64,000 bases of DNA from Heliocidaris erythrogramma (GCA_025617745.1 CM046858.1:40221850-40285849); one strand, 5' to 3'; counted from the first letter of the stretch, positions 32,565-45,149 are shown. Numbers and translations: made by a program. The notes: generated by a model from the sequence alone, not told the origin.

Positions 32565-33410
32565 CCTTGGGAGAGCAAAAGCCACATTTGTGAAAGTGTG
32601 AAGGTTCAAAATCTAGACTTTACAAGAATTGGTATTTGTTCTGGCTGGGTATCAGCAAAGTTAAGAATCGTAGGTGCGGAAATTTTCATATTCTTATGGT
32701 TTTAATTTTATGACAATTTATGAAAGAACATGCTTCGTTGCTTCTATTTTCTGATGTATGCCTTCAAGATATTTTAGTGTGATTGAGAAATATATATATA
32801 TATATTTTAAATATTACTTTTTGGTGTGTTTTCAAATTTATGCTGTGTTACTTTTAATGTCAGAAAAGAACTCCGGATGATCGATTGAGTGATTTATTGA
32901 TTTATCAATTTAATGATTGTTATGTTTTGCTGTAAAACCACTGTGTCCTGTATAATCAGAATTATTTTTTTGTTTATTCTATTGTTTATATTATGTACAT
33001 GTATATGTTTTGTTATATATTTATAATATAATACAAAGTCAAGAGCAGTATCTAATAAAGATGTTTCTGCAAAGAAAAAAAGATTAATGACTGATTAATT
33101 GATTGATTACTTACATCTTTGTGTATGGATCGTCCTAGGTGACATTCTTTTTCTGATATCCATGATCTAAAGTATGCCAACATCAATTTGAAACCCACCA
33201 AAAAATAAAATTTCAAAACACTCAATAAAGTAATAGGTTCCTCAATCAAGCATGAAATATTTATATCAGAACATAAACACAGCAAAGCATGTTCTTTCAT
33301 AAAATTTCATAAAACCATCAAAATATTAAAACGTCTAACTTTGCTGATGTAGCCAGAACCAATGCCAAATTAGCTTGAATTTAGTACCCTGTCTCAAAAG
33401 TGGCTTTCGC
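32565..33410. mobile_element. old fold-back element, diverged ~190 bp arms
   Basis: The left arm carries GCAAAAGCCACATTTGTGA, TTCTGGCTGGGTATCAGCAA and TATGAAAGAACATGCTTCGT. The inverse of the right arm carries the same blocks in order (GCGAAAGCCACTTTTGAG, TTCTGGCTACATCAGCAA, TATGAAAGAACATGCTTTGC). Many substitutions indicate age. No frame inside. Confidence 0.6.
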
Positions 33411-33420
33411 TCACTCAAGC

Positions 33421-34132
33421 ACAAATCATGTGACAGATGAGACCCTATAAAGCCATCAACGGAATATGAAAATTTCTTGCAAATATTTTGAAATATTTAA
33501 TTGGGGATAGTTTTTCGAATAAGGCATCGGCATAATGGAACATGTTGCTGGATTAGCGATAATGTAGCAATGTAGCAGTTTTGTAGATGAGACGCTGTCC
33601 CAGACATTTTGTAATTATAGTGTGGCTTATACGGATAATGATGTCGTCGAAGAAATCTTTTCATTAAGTTGGTGAAAGAAAGGGAATTAGTAAACTGATA
33701 AAATGTCAAGTGGGATACAACCACTGACTCGGGGGCGGTAGAGCATTTTTTAAAGTGGGAGGGGGCCACCAACATGAAAGGCATCTTTTTGATAAAAGGG
33801 GCACCTGAAATTTACGTATTTTAACATTGGTCTATTTTTCACTTTAAGAAGTTTTATAGTGCAAATGTAATTTTGTCATAAAGAGTATACTAAATAAGGT
33901 ATAAAATGACAAATATACCCCCTCACTGACAGAAAGCTTGCCCGAATATTGTTAGTTTAAACAATTCGAGGGGGGGCTGCAGCCTTAGCCCTCAACCGCT
34001 TTGTACGCATGTGCACATGATTATAGTTTTCAAATGATCTTATCATGGGAAATTTCACCTTCCTGTGTGATTAAGGGAAATTAATTAAATTTATTTATAA
34101 CCGGAGTTCTTTGTCTAGACACTTCTAAGTAT
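33421..34132. other. non-coding stretch
   Basis: G-rich fragments near 33730-33770 and 33970-33985 recall hAT-like family ends but no boundaries are visible. Confidence 0.4.
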
Positions 34133-34188
34133 CGGCATACGCGACGAATCTGAATTTTTATCAAAATTCAGATTTGTCGCGTTTGCCG
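34133..34188. repeat. 26 bp-arm hairpin
   Basis: CGGCATACGCGACGAATCTG... pairs with ...CAGATTTGTCGCGTTTGCCG, two mismatches in 26, loop of 4. No transposon context identified. Confidence 0.75.
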
Positions 34189-34344
34189 TCGAATTCTCCA
34201 AATGATAATAATAATATGAATACATAAATAGATAATGGAAATGGGGGGAAAACACAAGGCTGATCAAGTAGCACTACAAACGCTTGATATGTTGGCATCT
34301 GGAAAGATTCATTAAAAACTTGTCTGCAGGCTTGGGAGATGTGA

Positions 34345-34500
34345 GGTGCCGGTCTAGCGGTTGGTCTCTCCTCTCTGTCTTCCCTTTACTATGTTTACAA
34401 ACCGACTCTAATGGACCCCGGTTCGAAGCTGTGGCGCGTCTTTCGGATGGGTGATGTAAAGTTTGGTCTCAAGACGTCAACAATAAACTAGGTGGGTCGT
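34345..34500 (+). mobile_element. SINE-like head
   Basis: GCCGGTCTAGCGGTTGG (A-box-like) and CCGGTTCGAAGC (B-box-like) are about 65 bp apart. The head is unlike the other SINEs and the rest is not recognisable. No tRNA cloverleaf could be confirmed. Confidence 0.35.
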
Positions 34501-34954
34501 GGAGGGTTGCTAAAAAAGTGTATCTGTAAAAGGGAACGTACGAAATACATAAACTGGATAGACAGAATTAACACAAAAGAAGTGAAAGGGACAGGGAAGG
34601 AAGATATACAAGGAACAAGAGAGGGTAGGACTCTTACCTATAAACACACACAACCTCAATCCAAAATCATAACTATCTGATTGCAAAACGTCTTTAAAAA
34701 AAATCAAATTACACACACAAACTTGCTTGGGTTTGAAACGATCCTTCCGGACACTAAAAGTGTTTATAATATACTGTAACAATATCGTATCCAACACTAG
34801 GTTGGAGTCGGCTTATACGATACCTCCCTATTTAAAGGCCCACAAAATACAATACTATGAGCTCCCCCGCCCGCCCCGCCCCCTTGAAAAAAATGGTTCC
34901 CAGGGCACTGTCAGTTGACATGGTTCTATCTTTTAGTATTTATTTTTGGGATTG

Positions 34955-35060
34955 AGGTAATAATTATTGCGGGGCCCTCGCGGAGAGCATTATCAACACT
35001 GATGAGGCTATAGGCCTACACTGACTAAATAAGATCATTTATTAGTATTATTATTATCAT
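34955..35060 (+). mobile_element. SINE tail fragment
   Basis: GAGGTAATAATTATTGCGGG, GCCCTCGCGGAGAGCATTAT and ACTGATGAGGC match the 3' body of the SINE at 16392, ending in ATT-rich sequence. Confidence 0.65.
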
Positions 35061-35144
35061 GAGGTAAATATACATGGAGAAAATGAATTATCTTTAATAC
35101 GGAACAAATATGCGTAAAAAATCTTTCAATATCATTTTCTGCCA

Positions 35145-35235
35145 TTGGGGTAATAATAGGAGGGCCCTCGGAGAGAGCAGTATTAATACTGATGAGGTTA
35201 CCTTGGGTAAATAAGGCTATAATTATAATGTCTAT
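35145..35235 (+). mobile_element. SINE tail fragment
   Basis: GGGGTAATAATAGGAGGGCC, CTCGGAGAGAGCAGTATTAA and ACTGATGAGG; same SINE subfamily as the previous entry. Confidence 0.65.
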
Positions 35236-35239
35236 TAAT

Positions 35240-36051
35240 TGGTAGACATAGAACTTTGACTTGAAAATATGCTTCTTCCACCATTTTGAAATACATTAAT
35301 GCACAACTCATCCACATGAGTCGCCGTTCATAATTGTGCTAATGCATTATTATACGTCTTCTAAGGGACAAAACAAACTCGGTTTCTATTTCAAGTGACA
35401 TACTATTTTGTGCCATTTTTGGTTTTGCATTCTATTGTCTGCGCTCTTATTCTCGTCTTGTATACGATCGCAATGTTTAGGGCACGGATGTTAACATCAT
35501 TTTGACACAAAGAACATAACTTGCCGTGCTCAATTTGCGACATCTGCCCCCTGTAAATTAACCAGTTGACTACTGAGTTCTCTCATGTTTATAGATTTAA
35601 TACACGGACCATTCTGTTCCCGTAGGCTATGGGTTAAGACGAGGATAACGACAAAGACGACAAGAAATGTTTTTTCCCCTTTCACTTTCTTGTAGCATCT
35701 TGAGTCCTCGCAAACTTACACCGAACCGCAGACATCGCACATACGCGCGGGGTTAACCGCAACTGGAATACGAAGAATGCCCCATCTACTCAGCCCATCC
35801 ATTCGAACCGAAAGTTTTTACAGATGTGCGTCTATTTTCGTGTTGTTAAAGGCAGTTTTGAGTTACGACAATATTCATTAATTGTCACACAATGAAACGA
35901 AACTCACACTAAGGCTGGTGTTCTGCCAATTCAGTTTAAGCCAACGAGAGGACTAAAGTCAGAATAAAAAAAGGAAAACTTATTCTAACTTCCTTTGTTA
36001 AAACTCGACTTTATACCTAACTTAAAACCCATCGTCGGGTTTAAATTTTTA
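35240..36051. other. non-coding stretch
   Basis: No gene or clear repeat recognised. Confidence 0.45.
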
Positions 36052-36059
36052 GTAGAATA

Positions 36060-36544
36060 CAGGGGGCGCAAGCAGGGGGCTGACGCCTTTTGCCCGAATG
36101 TCAACTTTTTCAATTTCTAAAATTTTGAGAGCGAGCAAATTTCGTAGTGAAATATGTACAGAAGTTACATAATTATCTGGGAACCTCGCTGCCGAAATAT
36201 GTGGATATTCTGGCTCCTCGCTGCCCGAATATGAAGAGGTGGTTGCCTGAATATTGGAACTTTCCAGTGTGTTTTGCGAGCGAGGGAAGCGAGCAAGCAA
36301 AAAAATAGCCAGTTTTTGCTTCTTTTCCCCCTCCCTTTTCCTTTCCTTCTCTTCTCTCTGTTTTGTTTTCCTTTCCTTTCCCTTTTCTTTTCCCTTTTCT
36401 TTTTTCTTCTCCTTTCTCTTTCCCCTTTTCCCTTTCCTCCTCCCTTCCCTCTTCTTTTTTTTTCTCGACACAAGTGGCGCATTTGCCGACAGCAATTTTG
36501 AGTGGGGGGTGACACACCCACGCCCCCCTCTCGCGACGCCCCTG
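36060..36544. mobile_element. hAT-like MITE with 8 bp target duplication
   Basis: GTAGAATA (36052-36059) precedes CAGGGGGCG; CGACGCCCCTG ends at 36544 and is followed by GTAGAATA (36545-36552). The interior includes a long TTTCC/CTTTT pyrimidine tract (about 36325-36465). The 8 bp duplication and CAG...CTG ends are hAT features. The several open frames here are Lys/Arg/Glu or Phe/Ser/Leu composition artefacts. Confidence 0.82.
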
Positions 36545-36679
36545 GTAGAATATAGACCAAAGTATTCAAGACGAAATAAGTGACATCTGCCGTAGAAATA
36601 AAAAAATAAAATACGGTGGACATGGTAGAAAAAGTATAATTTAGCTGGGTATAATCATGAAGCTACAATGGTATGAGCA

Positions 36680-36753
36680 TAGAAAGATGAGTAAATAATG
36701 TAAATAATGTAAATAATTTAAATAATGTACTTGGGTTGTCTCAACCCAAGTAC
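36680..36753. repeat. GTAAATAAT tandem repeat and perfect hairpin
   Basis: AATGTAAATAATGTAAATAA repeats run into GTACTTGGGTTG-TCT-CAACCCAAGTAC (36727-36753), a perfect 12 bp stem with a 3-base loop. Confidence 0.8.
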
Positions 36754-38340
36754 ATAACACGAGGTATGCTATCCAGTGTATTGGATTTCCTGCAAGTTTT
36801 CAAGAGTTTTTCACTAGTTTGCTGCCCCCAAGACCCGTATACCCCATAACAGACAACCTAGAATTTTTAAAACACTATTATTTACATGTATACAGTTTCT
36901 CTCAAAAATGCAACTACAGATTCATATTCAGATTCAAAATACATATATTTCCTTCTCATATAATCAAATACAAAATGAAATGATTGTACATTCACAAAAA
37001 ACATGGTGGAAGGAGGTGAGCGTCCCCTCGTTATACCAGAACTCCAGATACGCTTCCACAAATGACTCCACAAAATACAATGTTTGTGAAACTAGAATGT
37101 TTTTCTGGTCTGGATCGCACGCGAGCGTTATAATATTAATGTTTGATTCCAAGCTTATGACAAGCACGAACTTAAAGCGAGGCGCCTATAACCGCAAAAA
37201 TCCATTGTGGAATTTGCGGTATAACATTAATGTAGCCCTCTTTACGGGGCTTTGTCATTTAGCTTGCTTATTATGATACGAGTTTTCTTTATTCTACATT
37301 TCTTTTAAGGGGAAGGGGAAGGGGGCTTGGAGTCAGATGATTTAATTGGATAACCTTTATATGTGCTCTTTTTTTTGTGGAAAGCATTTCTAGACGTCAT
37401 TTATGCTGTGTGTGAGCGGGAGAGAGGGAGAGAGAGAGAGAGAGAATGTTTGGAGTGAGGGTGTGTGAAGGTGTATAATAATTAGGTCTGTCTCGAACGA
37501 GCTTCCATTTGAACTTATTTGATGTACAATTTATTGTATTTTATTTGATAGTATTTTTAAAATATGAACTTAAAAAGAGGTGTTAATTTGCTTGTTTTTT
37601 ATGTATGAATTTCTCAGCGTGTCCAAATAATTATATAAAGTGTATCTGTCTATCCTGTTCTCCCCCCCCCCCCCCCCATGATTGCTGAAAGAAATATAAG
37701 ACAAATGGAATCGTACAGGTATTGTGTATAGCTATTTCGTAAACATATAGGCCTAGTTTAAAATGCTGGCAGTATATTGAATAGCATGATTTTATAGTGT
37801 CCATATCTATATGCTAACCTGACATTCAAGGGATTTGCAAACTTGAGTCCGTGGTTGACTTTTAGCTAATCCCTCCTCCCTGCTTCCTTGGCCTTCCATG
37901 TTTAATGATTAATTCGTATATACACGTAGAATTAAAAAAAATAACAACAACAACACTTGCTTGGAGGTCAAAACAAGAACCAGGTAAGTCAGTATTATTG
38001 ATATTTAATTCTATTTTAACTTAACTGCATGTTGAAAACACCCACGTACGGTGACTTACCATTTCAATCCTTAAATTAAAACGAAATGGGAAGAAGATAA
38101 CTGTCAAATGCGGCTTAAAGGACGGGTTCGGATAAAAGGGGTACTAAATTTATTTAAAAAAAAAAAGAACCACGATTGCGCTTTATACTCGGAAAACATT
38201 TTGTATGCCATGGCGTGTAAACATACAAATGACGTCATACTAAAATAATGAAATAATGCTGCGTAAGCGAGATAAAAATACTATTCCCATAATCACATCC
38301 TCAATTCCAGCTCCATGAACATTTCAAAATGATAATAACA
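36754..38340. other. non-coding stretch with GA and C runs
   Basis: (GA)n at 37418-37445 and about 15 C near 37664-37677. No gene recognised. Confidence 0.5.
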
Positions 38341-38344
38341 ATAA

Positions 38345-38510
38345 TTTGGTCTTATTTACCCAGGGCAATACTGCTCTTCCTGCGGGACCTGAAACTAATA
38401 TTCATTACCAAAAAAATGCCAGTTTATACCCATTTGATACACCTGAGTGGAGAGGGACAAATATGGGCAAAATAACCGAGGTCCTTGGATGTTAGCCACA
38501 ATGAGTAATA
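38345..38510 (-). mobile_element. SINE fragment, minus strand
   Basis: Read on the minus strand it contains CATCCAAGGACCTCGG, CCCTCTCCACTCAGGTGTAT and AGAGCAGTATTGCCCTGGGT, the body of the 16392 subfamily. A T/G homopolymer pair follows at 38548-38587. Confidence 0.6.
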
Positions 38511-39417
38511 TTCATATTCATATTTAATTTCAAGAAGACAGAGGGTTTTTTTTTTTGTTTTTTTTTTTTTTTGGGGGGGGGGGGGGGTCATGATTGTGTG
38601 TATGACCCACAGTGTTGAGGGCATTGACCCCGTAACCTTTCCTTTTCATCTTTCCTTACTCGAGAACTAATGTTTTATGAAGGTAGACTCACTTCTATAG
38701 TGTACACGACCCATGACATTTTGATAGAATGATTGACTGATTGATTGATTAATTGATTGATTGACTGACTGATTGGTGGTTACCTCGTCGCTAAATAAAG
38801 CAAATAAACACTAAAAATATGAGCATGCATGTTTGTTGGGTAAAATGTAACCCAATACCGGATAACATGTACCCCAAATTGGTGAGAATTTACCCAATGT
38901 TTGGTAAAATTTTACGCAATAAACATGAATGTTCCATATTTTAAAATACCAAACATGTGTAAAATTGACCCAACTCTGTTTAGTGTGTACACTTGTAAAT
39001 GACCTACGGCTTTGAGTCCTCTCCTAGGAACTTGGTAATGAGAATTAATGCCTCACTACAGGGCACCATAGTGCATCGACTTGGTTTCGAACCCGGTCAC
39101 GAGACCACTGTGATGATGATTTTTTGAAGTTGTAATCAATCAAACACAGATTGGCAACTCCGTGACGTATCTTGGTAGCTCCTCTCCCATTTGTCCTATA
39201 CTAAAATATCACAAATTTGCATTTTTTTCTAAGAAAACATTTAATAATACATGTAATCTATAGGTAAAATCATCGCACATAATGTTCTTACACGAAACCT
39301 TTATGAAACAAATGTTTTGAATTGAATAAAATATTCTTGAGTTAGCGTAATCAGAGCACTGGGGGGGGGGGGGGCAAAGCGTTGTCAAAGGGCACTTTGG
39401 TGTTTTCATTTCAGGGG

Positions 39418-39690
39418 GTCTGACACCCCTTCCCGATGGACAATTTTGTAAGTTTTGATAATTTTGGAATGTACATCCATAGCTCTTCCTTCTGACAAAA
39501 TTTGGTTCCTGGGCTGCTAGGGATAAAATTTACCCCTATTTTTAGGGGCCGTCTGACACCCCATCCCGACGGAATTTTTTTCTTCAGATTTTAATGTTTT
39601 GTAATGTCCAGTCATACTTCTTCCTACTGACAAAGTTTGAGGGCATGAGGGAGATAGATTGAAATCGTTTGTTTTTTATGGGGGGGGGGG
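39418..39690 (+). repeat. 133 bp tandem duplication
   Basis: GTCTGACACCCCTTCCCGAT at 39418 recurs as GTCTGACACCCCATCCCGAC at 39551, each followed by related sequence with CTTCC..CTGACAAA near the end. Two diverged units. Confidence 0.65.
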
Positions 39691-39754
39691 GGCTCTTGGG
39701 GTTAAACCCGACGGCTATGGTCAGGCTGAAACCTTTTTGTCAATGACTTAGATG

Positions 39755-39980
39755 GTTTAATGGGGTGACAGGCTTCTGGCTTAGAATGGGAGAGGAGCTC
39801 GCAAGATACGTCACCGAGTTGCCGATTTGTGTTTCATTGATTACAACTTCAAAATTTCATATATTTTTAATTTCTTGTCGGATTTTGCTCAAACTTTCAT
39901 TAATCAATTTCTCTTATTTTTCTGCATTATTCCAATCAATTAAATACTAGGGTGGAATTCCCCTTTAATACAAAGTTGCT
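39755..39980 (-). mobile_element. TTAAAGGGGAATTCC-ended element
   Basis: The right edge GGTGGAATTCCCCTTTAA is the inverse of the TTAAAGGGG end seen at 3295. The interior has TGTCGGATTTTGCTCAAACT, which also recurs (as TGTCCGATTTCGTTCAAACT) in the element at 56805. Confidence 0.5.
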
Positions 39981-39985
39981 TAGGA

Positions 39986-41950
39986 GGAAAGCAAATAAGG
40001 GAAACGAATTGAAGAGAGTTTGAACAAAATTATATAAACAACAATGAAATGTGACTTTTAAAAGTAAACTTACATAACTAAAATGGGAATATCAATTTGG
40101 CGAATGTAATGTCACTGTGATGTACTTTCGGATAACTCTCATTAATTGTGTTCCAGTTAGGCGAAAAAAATTAAGTATTGTTCAAATTAGTCTGACTGAC
40201 CGGGGTCATTATTATTTTTTGGAGAACTTAGATAACAAACTGCTTTCCATTATATATTTGGAGTACAGCCCCGAGTGAAAATGTATACTTGGGAAAGAAT
40301 AAGAAATTCATGACATTAAGTGTAGGGGTATGATACAAAAAGTGGGAGGTTATTCCATATAATATTAATACGTCACAGTCGCATCATCAATCCGCCAATT
40401 TAAGAGTCACGTGCATTTATTGATCTCCCCCCTCAAACAATTACAAATTATCTTATTATTACTTGTTTCTCTGGCTCTGGATTTCTTCCAGGTTAGGTGA
40501 TACCTCCAATGTTTGAAGACCTGGTGAAATTAGGAAGCCCGCAAAACAATAATTTTGCGGTTAAGTAGCGCATTGACATGCGTTCTGCTAAACTTAACGC
40601 AACCGCAATCTTCCTGATGGCAAATTCATGACACTTTGGTTATGAACAAATCAGTCAACAATACAGTTATATTTTTCTTCATGTTTTTTTTTTCCTTTCG
40701 GTTTTCCTGGAGAAAGAATGTGATGACATTAATGCTATATATTTAATGGCATAACCAGCATAGGGCAGAACCAGTTTATGCCTAGTCCCTCCGATTGTAT
40801 TGCCAGAAAAGAACAAAATTAGAAGCAATTTTTCATCCTTCTTTGTTCCTCGTTTGATGTAAGTAGCAGGATACGATATGACCAACAAAGAAAACCCATA
40901 GTCAAGCCACGATATCTTTAAAAACCAAGTGAAATCGTTGAAATGTATGATAATTGTATGATAGTTGATTTTAATTTGACAGGCTCCTCACCAAAATAAT
41001 GGATGACTGAGCACTGGCCGTTTTAAAAAGCATGTGAAAGTGGTCTTTGCGCAGATTAGTTTGGGCTGAATGGTGTTACTTTCATTATTTGTAGATTCAA
41101 CCAATGAGTTATAACTCCTTTGTTTTAACTGGAATGGAGAACACTTCCCTGATTCAACCTACCTTGGATCGACCATCCATTTATTCAAAAGTTGGGCAGA
41201 TGAAAATTTAACAGGAATCAGGAAAAGATGTTACTGTTTAGCTGTCCATGGTCGGATTTTATTGATCAAGGTGTCAAATTAAAGGGAACATGGTAGGCCA
41301 CAATGAGGGTATCTTTCATTAAATGTATATGTACTGATTGCAATGAATTTAGGGTTGCATCTGAGTTTCCTTTTTATTTACTCACACTTTATAGTACTAG
41401 GTGTTTTGAACTCAGATGTTACAACTAGTGCGAAGTTAAACTCTGTTCAGTTATAACGATAGTGTAGAAATTATCATCATAATCATAGAAAAGGGTTCGT
41501 GGCATATTCAAAATACATTTGTATAATATTGGGGTGGAATATGTCTGTATGAATAGTGTGGAATTTTTAAAAGAGAGGGTTTCGTAATATTTTTGTGAAA
41601 TCGTCTGGTAATATTCAATTAGTGTAGAATTTAATTTGGAAACGTTTAATAACATTTCTTAAAATAATTTGTTAAGGAAATGATTTAGAATCCCACTCTT
41701 GGATAAATCACTGCCATAAAATCCGCTTGAATCAGAAATTAGTTTAACTGAATTATTTCAGAACAAAATAATATAATGGTGCATTGCATCTGCCGTTTTT
41801 CTATAACATTATTTTATTCCCATGCAGGGTCATTAATCATTTATGATGCTGTTGTATGAATGATATATTGTAGAATGACAAATACGATGCCTATACTAAC
41901 GCTAAATTTGTGTTCTGAACTAATTGCTAATACACATCTATCTATTTTAG
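39986..41950. other. non-coding AT-rich stretch
   Basis: No gene, RNA or significant repeat recognised over this long interval. Confidence 0.45.
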
Positions 41951-41955
41951 TACAT

Positions 41956-41994
41956 AGTTGTAGTAGTAGTAGTAGTAGTAGTATAGTAATAATA

Positions 41995-42074
<80 letters not shown>

Positions 42075-42105
42075 TGTAGCAGTAGTAGTAGTAGTAGTAG
42101 TAATT

Positions 42106-42144
<39 letters not shown>

Positions 42145-42229
42145 ATAGTAGTAGTAATAGTAGTAGTAGTAGGTATAGTAGTAGTTGTAGTAGTTGTAGT
42201 AGGAGTAGTAGTTGTAGTAGTAGTAGTAA

Positions 42230-42285
<56 letters not shown>

Positions 42286-42345
42286 ATAATAGTAGTAGTA
42301 AGAGCAGTAGTAGTAGTAGTAGCAGCAGTAGTAGTAGTAGTTTCA
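41956..42345 (+). repeat. (TAG)n array, opposite orientation to the main arrays
   Basis: 390 bp of imperfect GTA/TAG repeats, the complement of the CTA arrays at 19600-32520. It abuts the 3' tail of a minus-strand retroelement (TTTCAGATTTAGATTTTATT). Poly-Val frames across it are artefacts. Confidence 0.95.
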
Positions 42346-42753
42346 GATTTAGATTTTATTTCATTACATTTTCATTTTTCAAAGTTCATGTATATAACAA
42401 TATGTATTGTGCAATTAACAATATACAAAATAATTGACAACACAACGTTGTGCAGAAACGTTTTCGACCATTACAAGCAAAATGAAGTGCATTAAAGTTT
42501 GAGTTGTAAGAAAAAAAAAAGTAACAGTAATTAAGACTACATAAGATTAATTTTATGAAAACGAGAATGAACACAGAGACCAGCGTATAGAAGCATAGCT
42601 TGTAGAAGTGCTGGTCCCTGGCAAAAGATAAATCATGAATACAGTACATAAAAAACTAGACTGGGCAATCATGCATAAATATGCCCAATAAAAGGGAAAA
42701 TAGATGAAGACAGATACATGGCCATGGTAAGCAAACAAATCATAAGCATAACA

Positions 42754-43185
42754 CAGGCGCGCCGGAAGCAGTTTTGGATTGGAGGGGCAAACCTTCCAGG
42801 GGGGCTCACTTTTCATGGAAAGAGGCGCTCATGCTGATGATGCTGTTACTTTTAATAAAAATAAAACCTCACGCTTTCCTTGTATCTTCTCACAATACGC
42901 ACTCCAATACAATACCAATAAACAAAATAATTGATTGTAAAACAACTTAAATAATAATAGTAATGATAATGATAATGACAATTTTCGACAAAATCGAACT
43001 TGGTGTATAAGTTATTGTTTGCAAAAAAGGAATTAATAATTTAAAAGCACGAACACCTAGTCTTCTTTGTAATGTAAACTATTTTTCTTTTTTCCATTTT
43101 CTTCATTTTTTTCGGGGGTGGGAGTTTTTTGGGGAGGCGAAACTTCGTTTCGTCCCCCCTGCCCCCTCCCCTTCCGGCGCCACTG
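42754..43185. mobile_element. hAT-like MITE with 8 bp target duplication
   Basis: GCATAACA (42746-42753) precedes CAGGCGCGCCGGAAGCAG, and TTCCGGCGCCACTG ends at 43185 before GCATAACA (43186-43193). 432 bp without a transposase. Confidence 0.85.
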
Positions 43186-43731
43186 GCATAACACACTTTC
43201 CATCGAAGAGAAAGCATTGAAAATTATTGTAAACACATAAAGCTAGGAATACTAACAATTGAAAGGAGTAAACTTTACAAAAGACAGAACAAGAAGGACA
43301 AAGTGACAGGGGTGAGGAAGGGGGGGGGGGCAGGATCTGGAAGGTTTCAATCAGTCTATAGATTTTTCTACACAGGTAAAAAAGAATCATCATTGAGGGA
43401 TCAACGTTCATGAAAAGCAATAAGTGATTTTTTTCAATTTACGTTTGAGTGTACTCAAACTTATACTGACACGTATATTTAAAGGGAGGGAATTCCAAAA
43501 TTTAGGAGCTGTAAATGAAAAAAGTATTATGGGTTAATGCGGTACGAGTTCTTGGCAAGTGATATAGATTGATGATGGATCTCATTATTTGCTGTAAATA
43601 TATTGTTGAAGACAGTGGGCAATTCATGATTATGATACTGAAAACATAAGTACAGCAAGATTGAGGCGGTAAATATCATAAATGTTTAGTACATTATTAG
43701 AGTGAAACAGACCATCAGTGTGGTGGCGATA

Positions 43732-44050
43732 ATAAGCCAGTTCGGGGTTAGCGCATGGTACAAATGACCCCAAATATCCACAGATATTTTAGACATGGAG
43801 GGTCCCTTTATGTGCACTTCAGAAAATAACTCTGGGAGTGATAGAGGTGCCTCATGAATAGCTTTTGTTTCCCCCTTTAAAAAGAATACTTCCACCTGGA
43901 TATCATGGAATGCACCATTAGTGCATAATTGAATAATGATTACATGACATTCATGAGCACATATCGAATATTAGTGTCAGTGGGTTTTAGAATTTGGTAC
44001 AGATGACCTTTATCTGCTCATGCTCAGATTGCATCTCCGAAGTGGCTTAT
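43732..44050 (+). mobile_element. ATAAGCCA-ended MITE, copy 2
   Basis: Near-identical to 4428-4748 over its full length. TA lies on both sides here (43730-43731 and 44051-44052), compatible with a TA target, although copy 1 shows TG at its right edge. Confidence 0.8.
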
Positions 44051-44324
44051 TAACATTACTTATAATTCGCATAGCCATTTTCTGTAATAAAAAAAAACTC
44101 TGTCTAACAGGCATCTGCATACATAATAAAAGTCAATAAATTTGATGATCTATGAAAGTCATTTAAAATGTATCTCGGCAGCCCCTCATGGTGTAGATGT
44201 ACACCCATTGCATCACCAAGCTTCATAGACAGGCAGTTTGGTAACTACAGAATATTTTAATTGTTGTGAATTCACTGTTGATATGAGACATCATTTTGAG
44301 ACTTTGCTGTGTCAACCAAGGGAC

Positions 44325-44505
44325 CAACTGAGAGAGAGATATAGGGAGAGGGAGAGAGAGATAGTGGGAGAGAGAGAGAGAGAAAAAAAGGAGAGTGAGG
44401 AGAGTGAGGGAAAGAGAGAGAGAGAGAGGGAGAGAGGGATAGAGAGAAAGAGAGGGGGAGGGGAGAAGAGAGAGGGGAAAGAAGAGAGAAAGAGAAGGGG
44501 GTGGA
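44325..44505. repeat. GA-rich tract
   Basis: (GA)n/(GGGAGA)n low-complexity sequence. Open frames across it are artefacts. Confidence 0.9.
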
Positions 44506-45149
44506 TTTTGGAAAATTACCATCACGATGGCGTATCCATCATGTGCATAAAGTGGCTTCCCCTTCGTTTGGGGGTTCTAGAAAAAAATACAACTTGCAAT
44601 TATTTAATTTAATATGTTCATTTATTGCAACCATATAATATCACAGTTGGATTAAAAAATAATGTAGAAATTGAATACATAATTATAAAAATGTTACATT
44701 CAAATTCAAATACATAAAAGAGAATGAAAGAAAATATATATGTATACAATTATAAACTATAATATATTATCTAATTAAAATATCTAACAATGCGTTACAG
44801 TTATTAACAATTCGAACAAGAGGCAATGTGGAGGAATAGCCCCCCCCCCCCCCTCGGGATACGCCAGTGCGTCAGACCAAAGAGGTATAAGCTTGCCTCG
44901 TACCTCCTAGGTCAGGCCAAGGGGTGTTTGAAGTTCCTTGGTCAGACTTCATAAGCAATGTGACGTCATTCCTGACGTAGACAAGTTATCAAGTAGATCT
45001 AAATTCTGAAATAGTTTGAATAGAGAGGGTGCCCGAATAGTCTTCCATGCAGTACCCACCACTGGAGTAGCCTCAGAATAGTGTATTAGATCGATAGCTC
45101 ATTACAAATGCTGTATTTATTATTACCATTATAGCCTCCAAAATAGAGG

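Larger units (their letters stand above)
42346..44180 (-). mobile_element. non-LTR retrotransposon 3' remnant, minus strand, with nested insertions
   Basis: On the minus strand the 3' end reads AATAAAATCTAAATCTGAAA, a short-repeat tail. Upstream, around 43480, GGGAGGGAATTCCAAAATTT recalls the C-terminal W-N-S-L-P-type coding end of such elements, on its minus strand. The remnant is interrupted by a hAT-like MITE (42754-43185) and the ATAAGCCA MITE (43732-44050). The left limit is clear and the right limit is a guess. Confidence 0.4.

Noticed and set aside
36049..36623. Lys/Arg/Glu-rich frames of up to 152 codons and the opposite Phe/Ser/Leu frames
   Set aside because: Produced by the pyrimidine tract inside the hAT-like MITE at 36060-36544; several frames on both strands are open at once.
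38820..38965. GGGTAAAATTTTACCC-like words suggesting a MITE
   Set aside because: Several partial inverted words, but no consistent outer ends or target duplication could be fixed.
41860..42495. 211-codon poly-Val frame
   Set aside because: It is the translation of the TAG array in the GTA phase.
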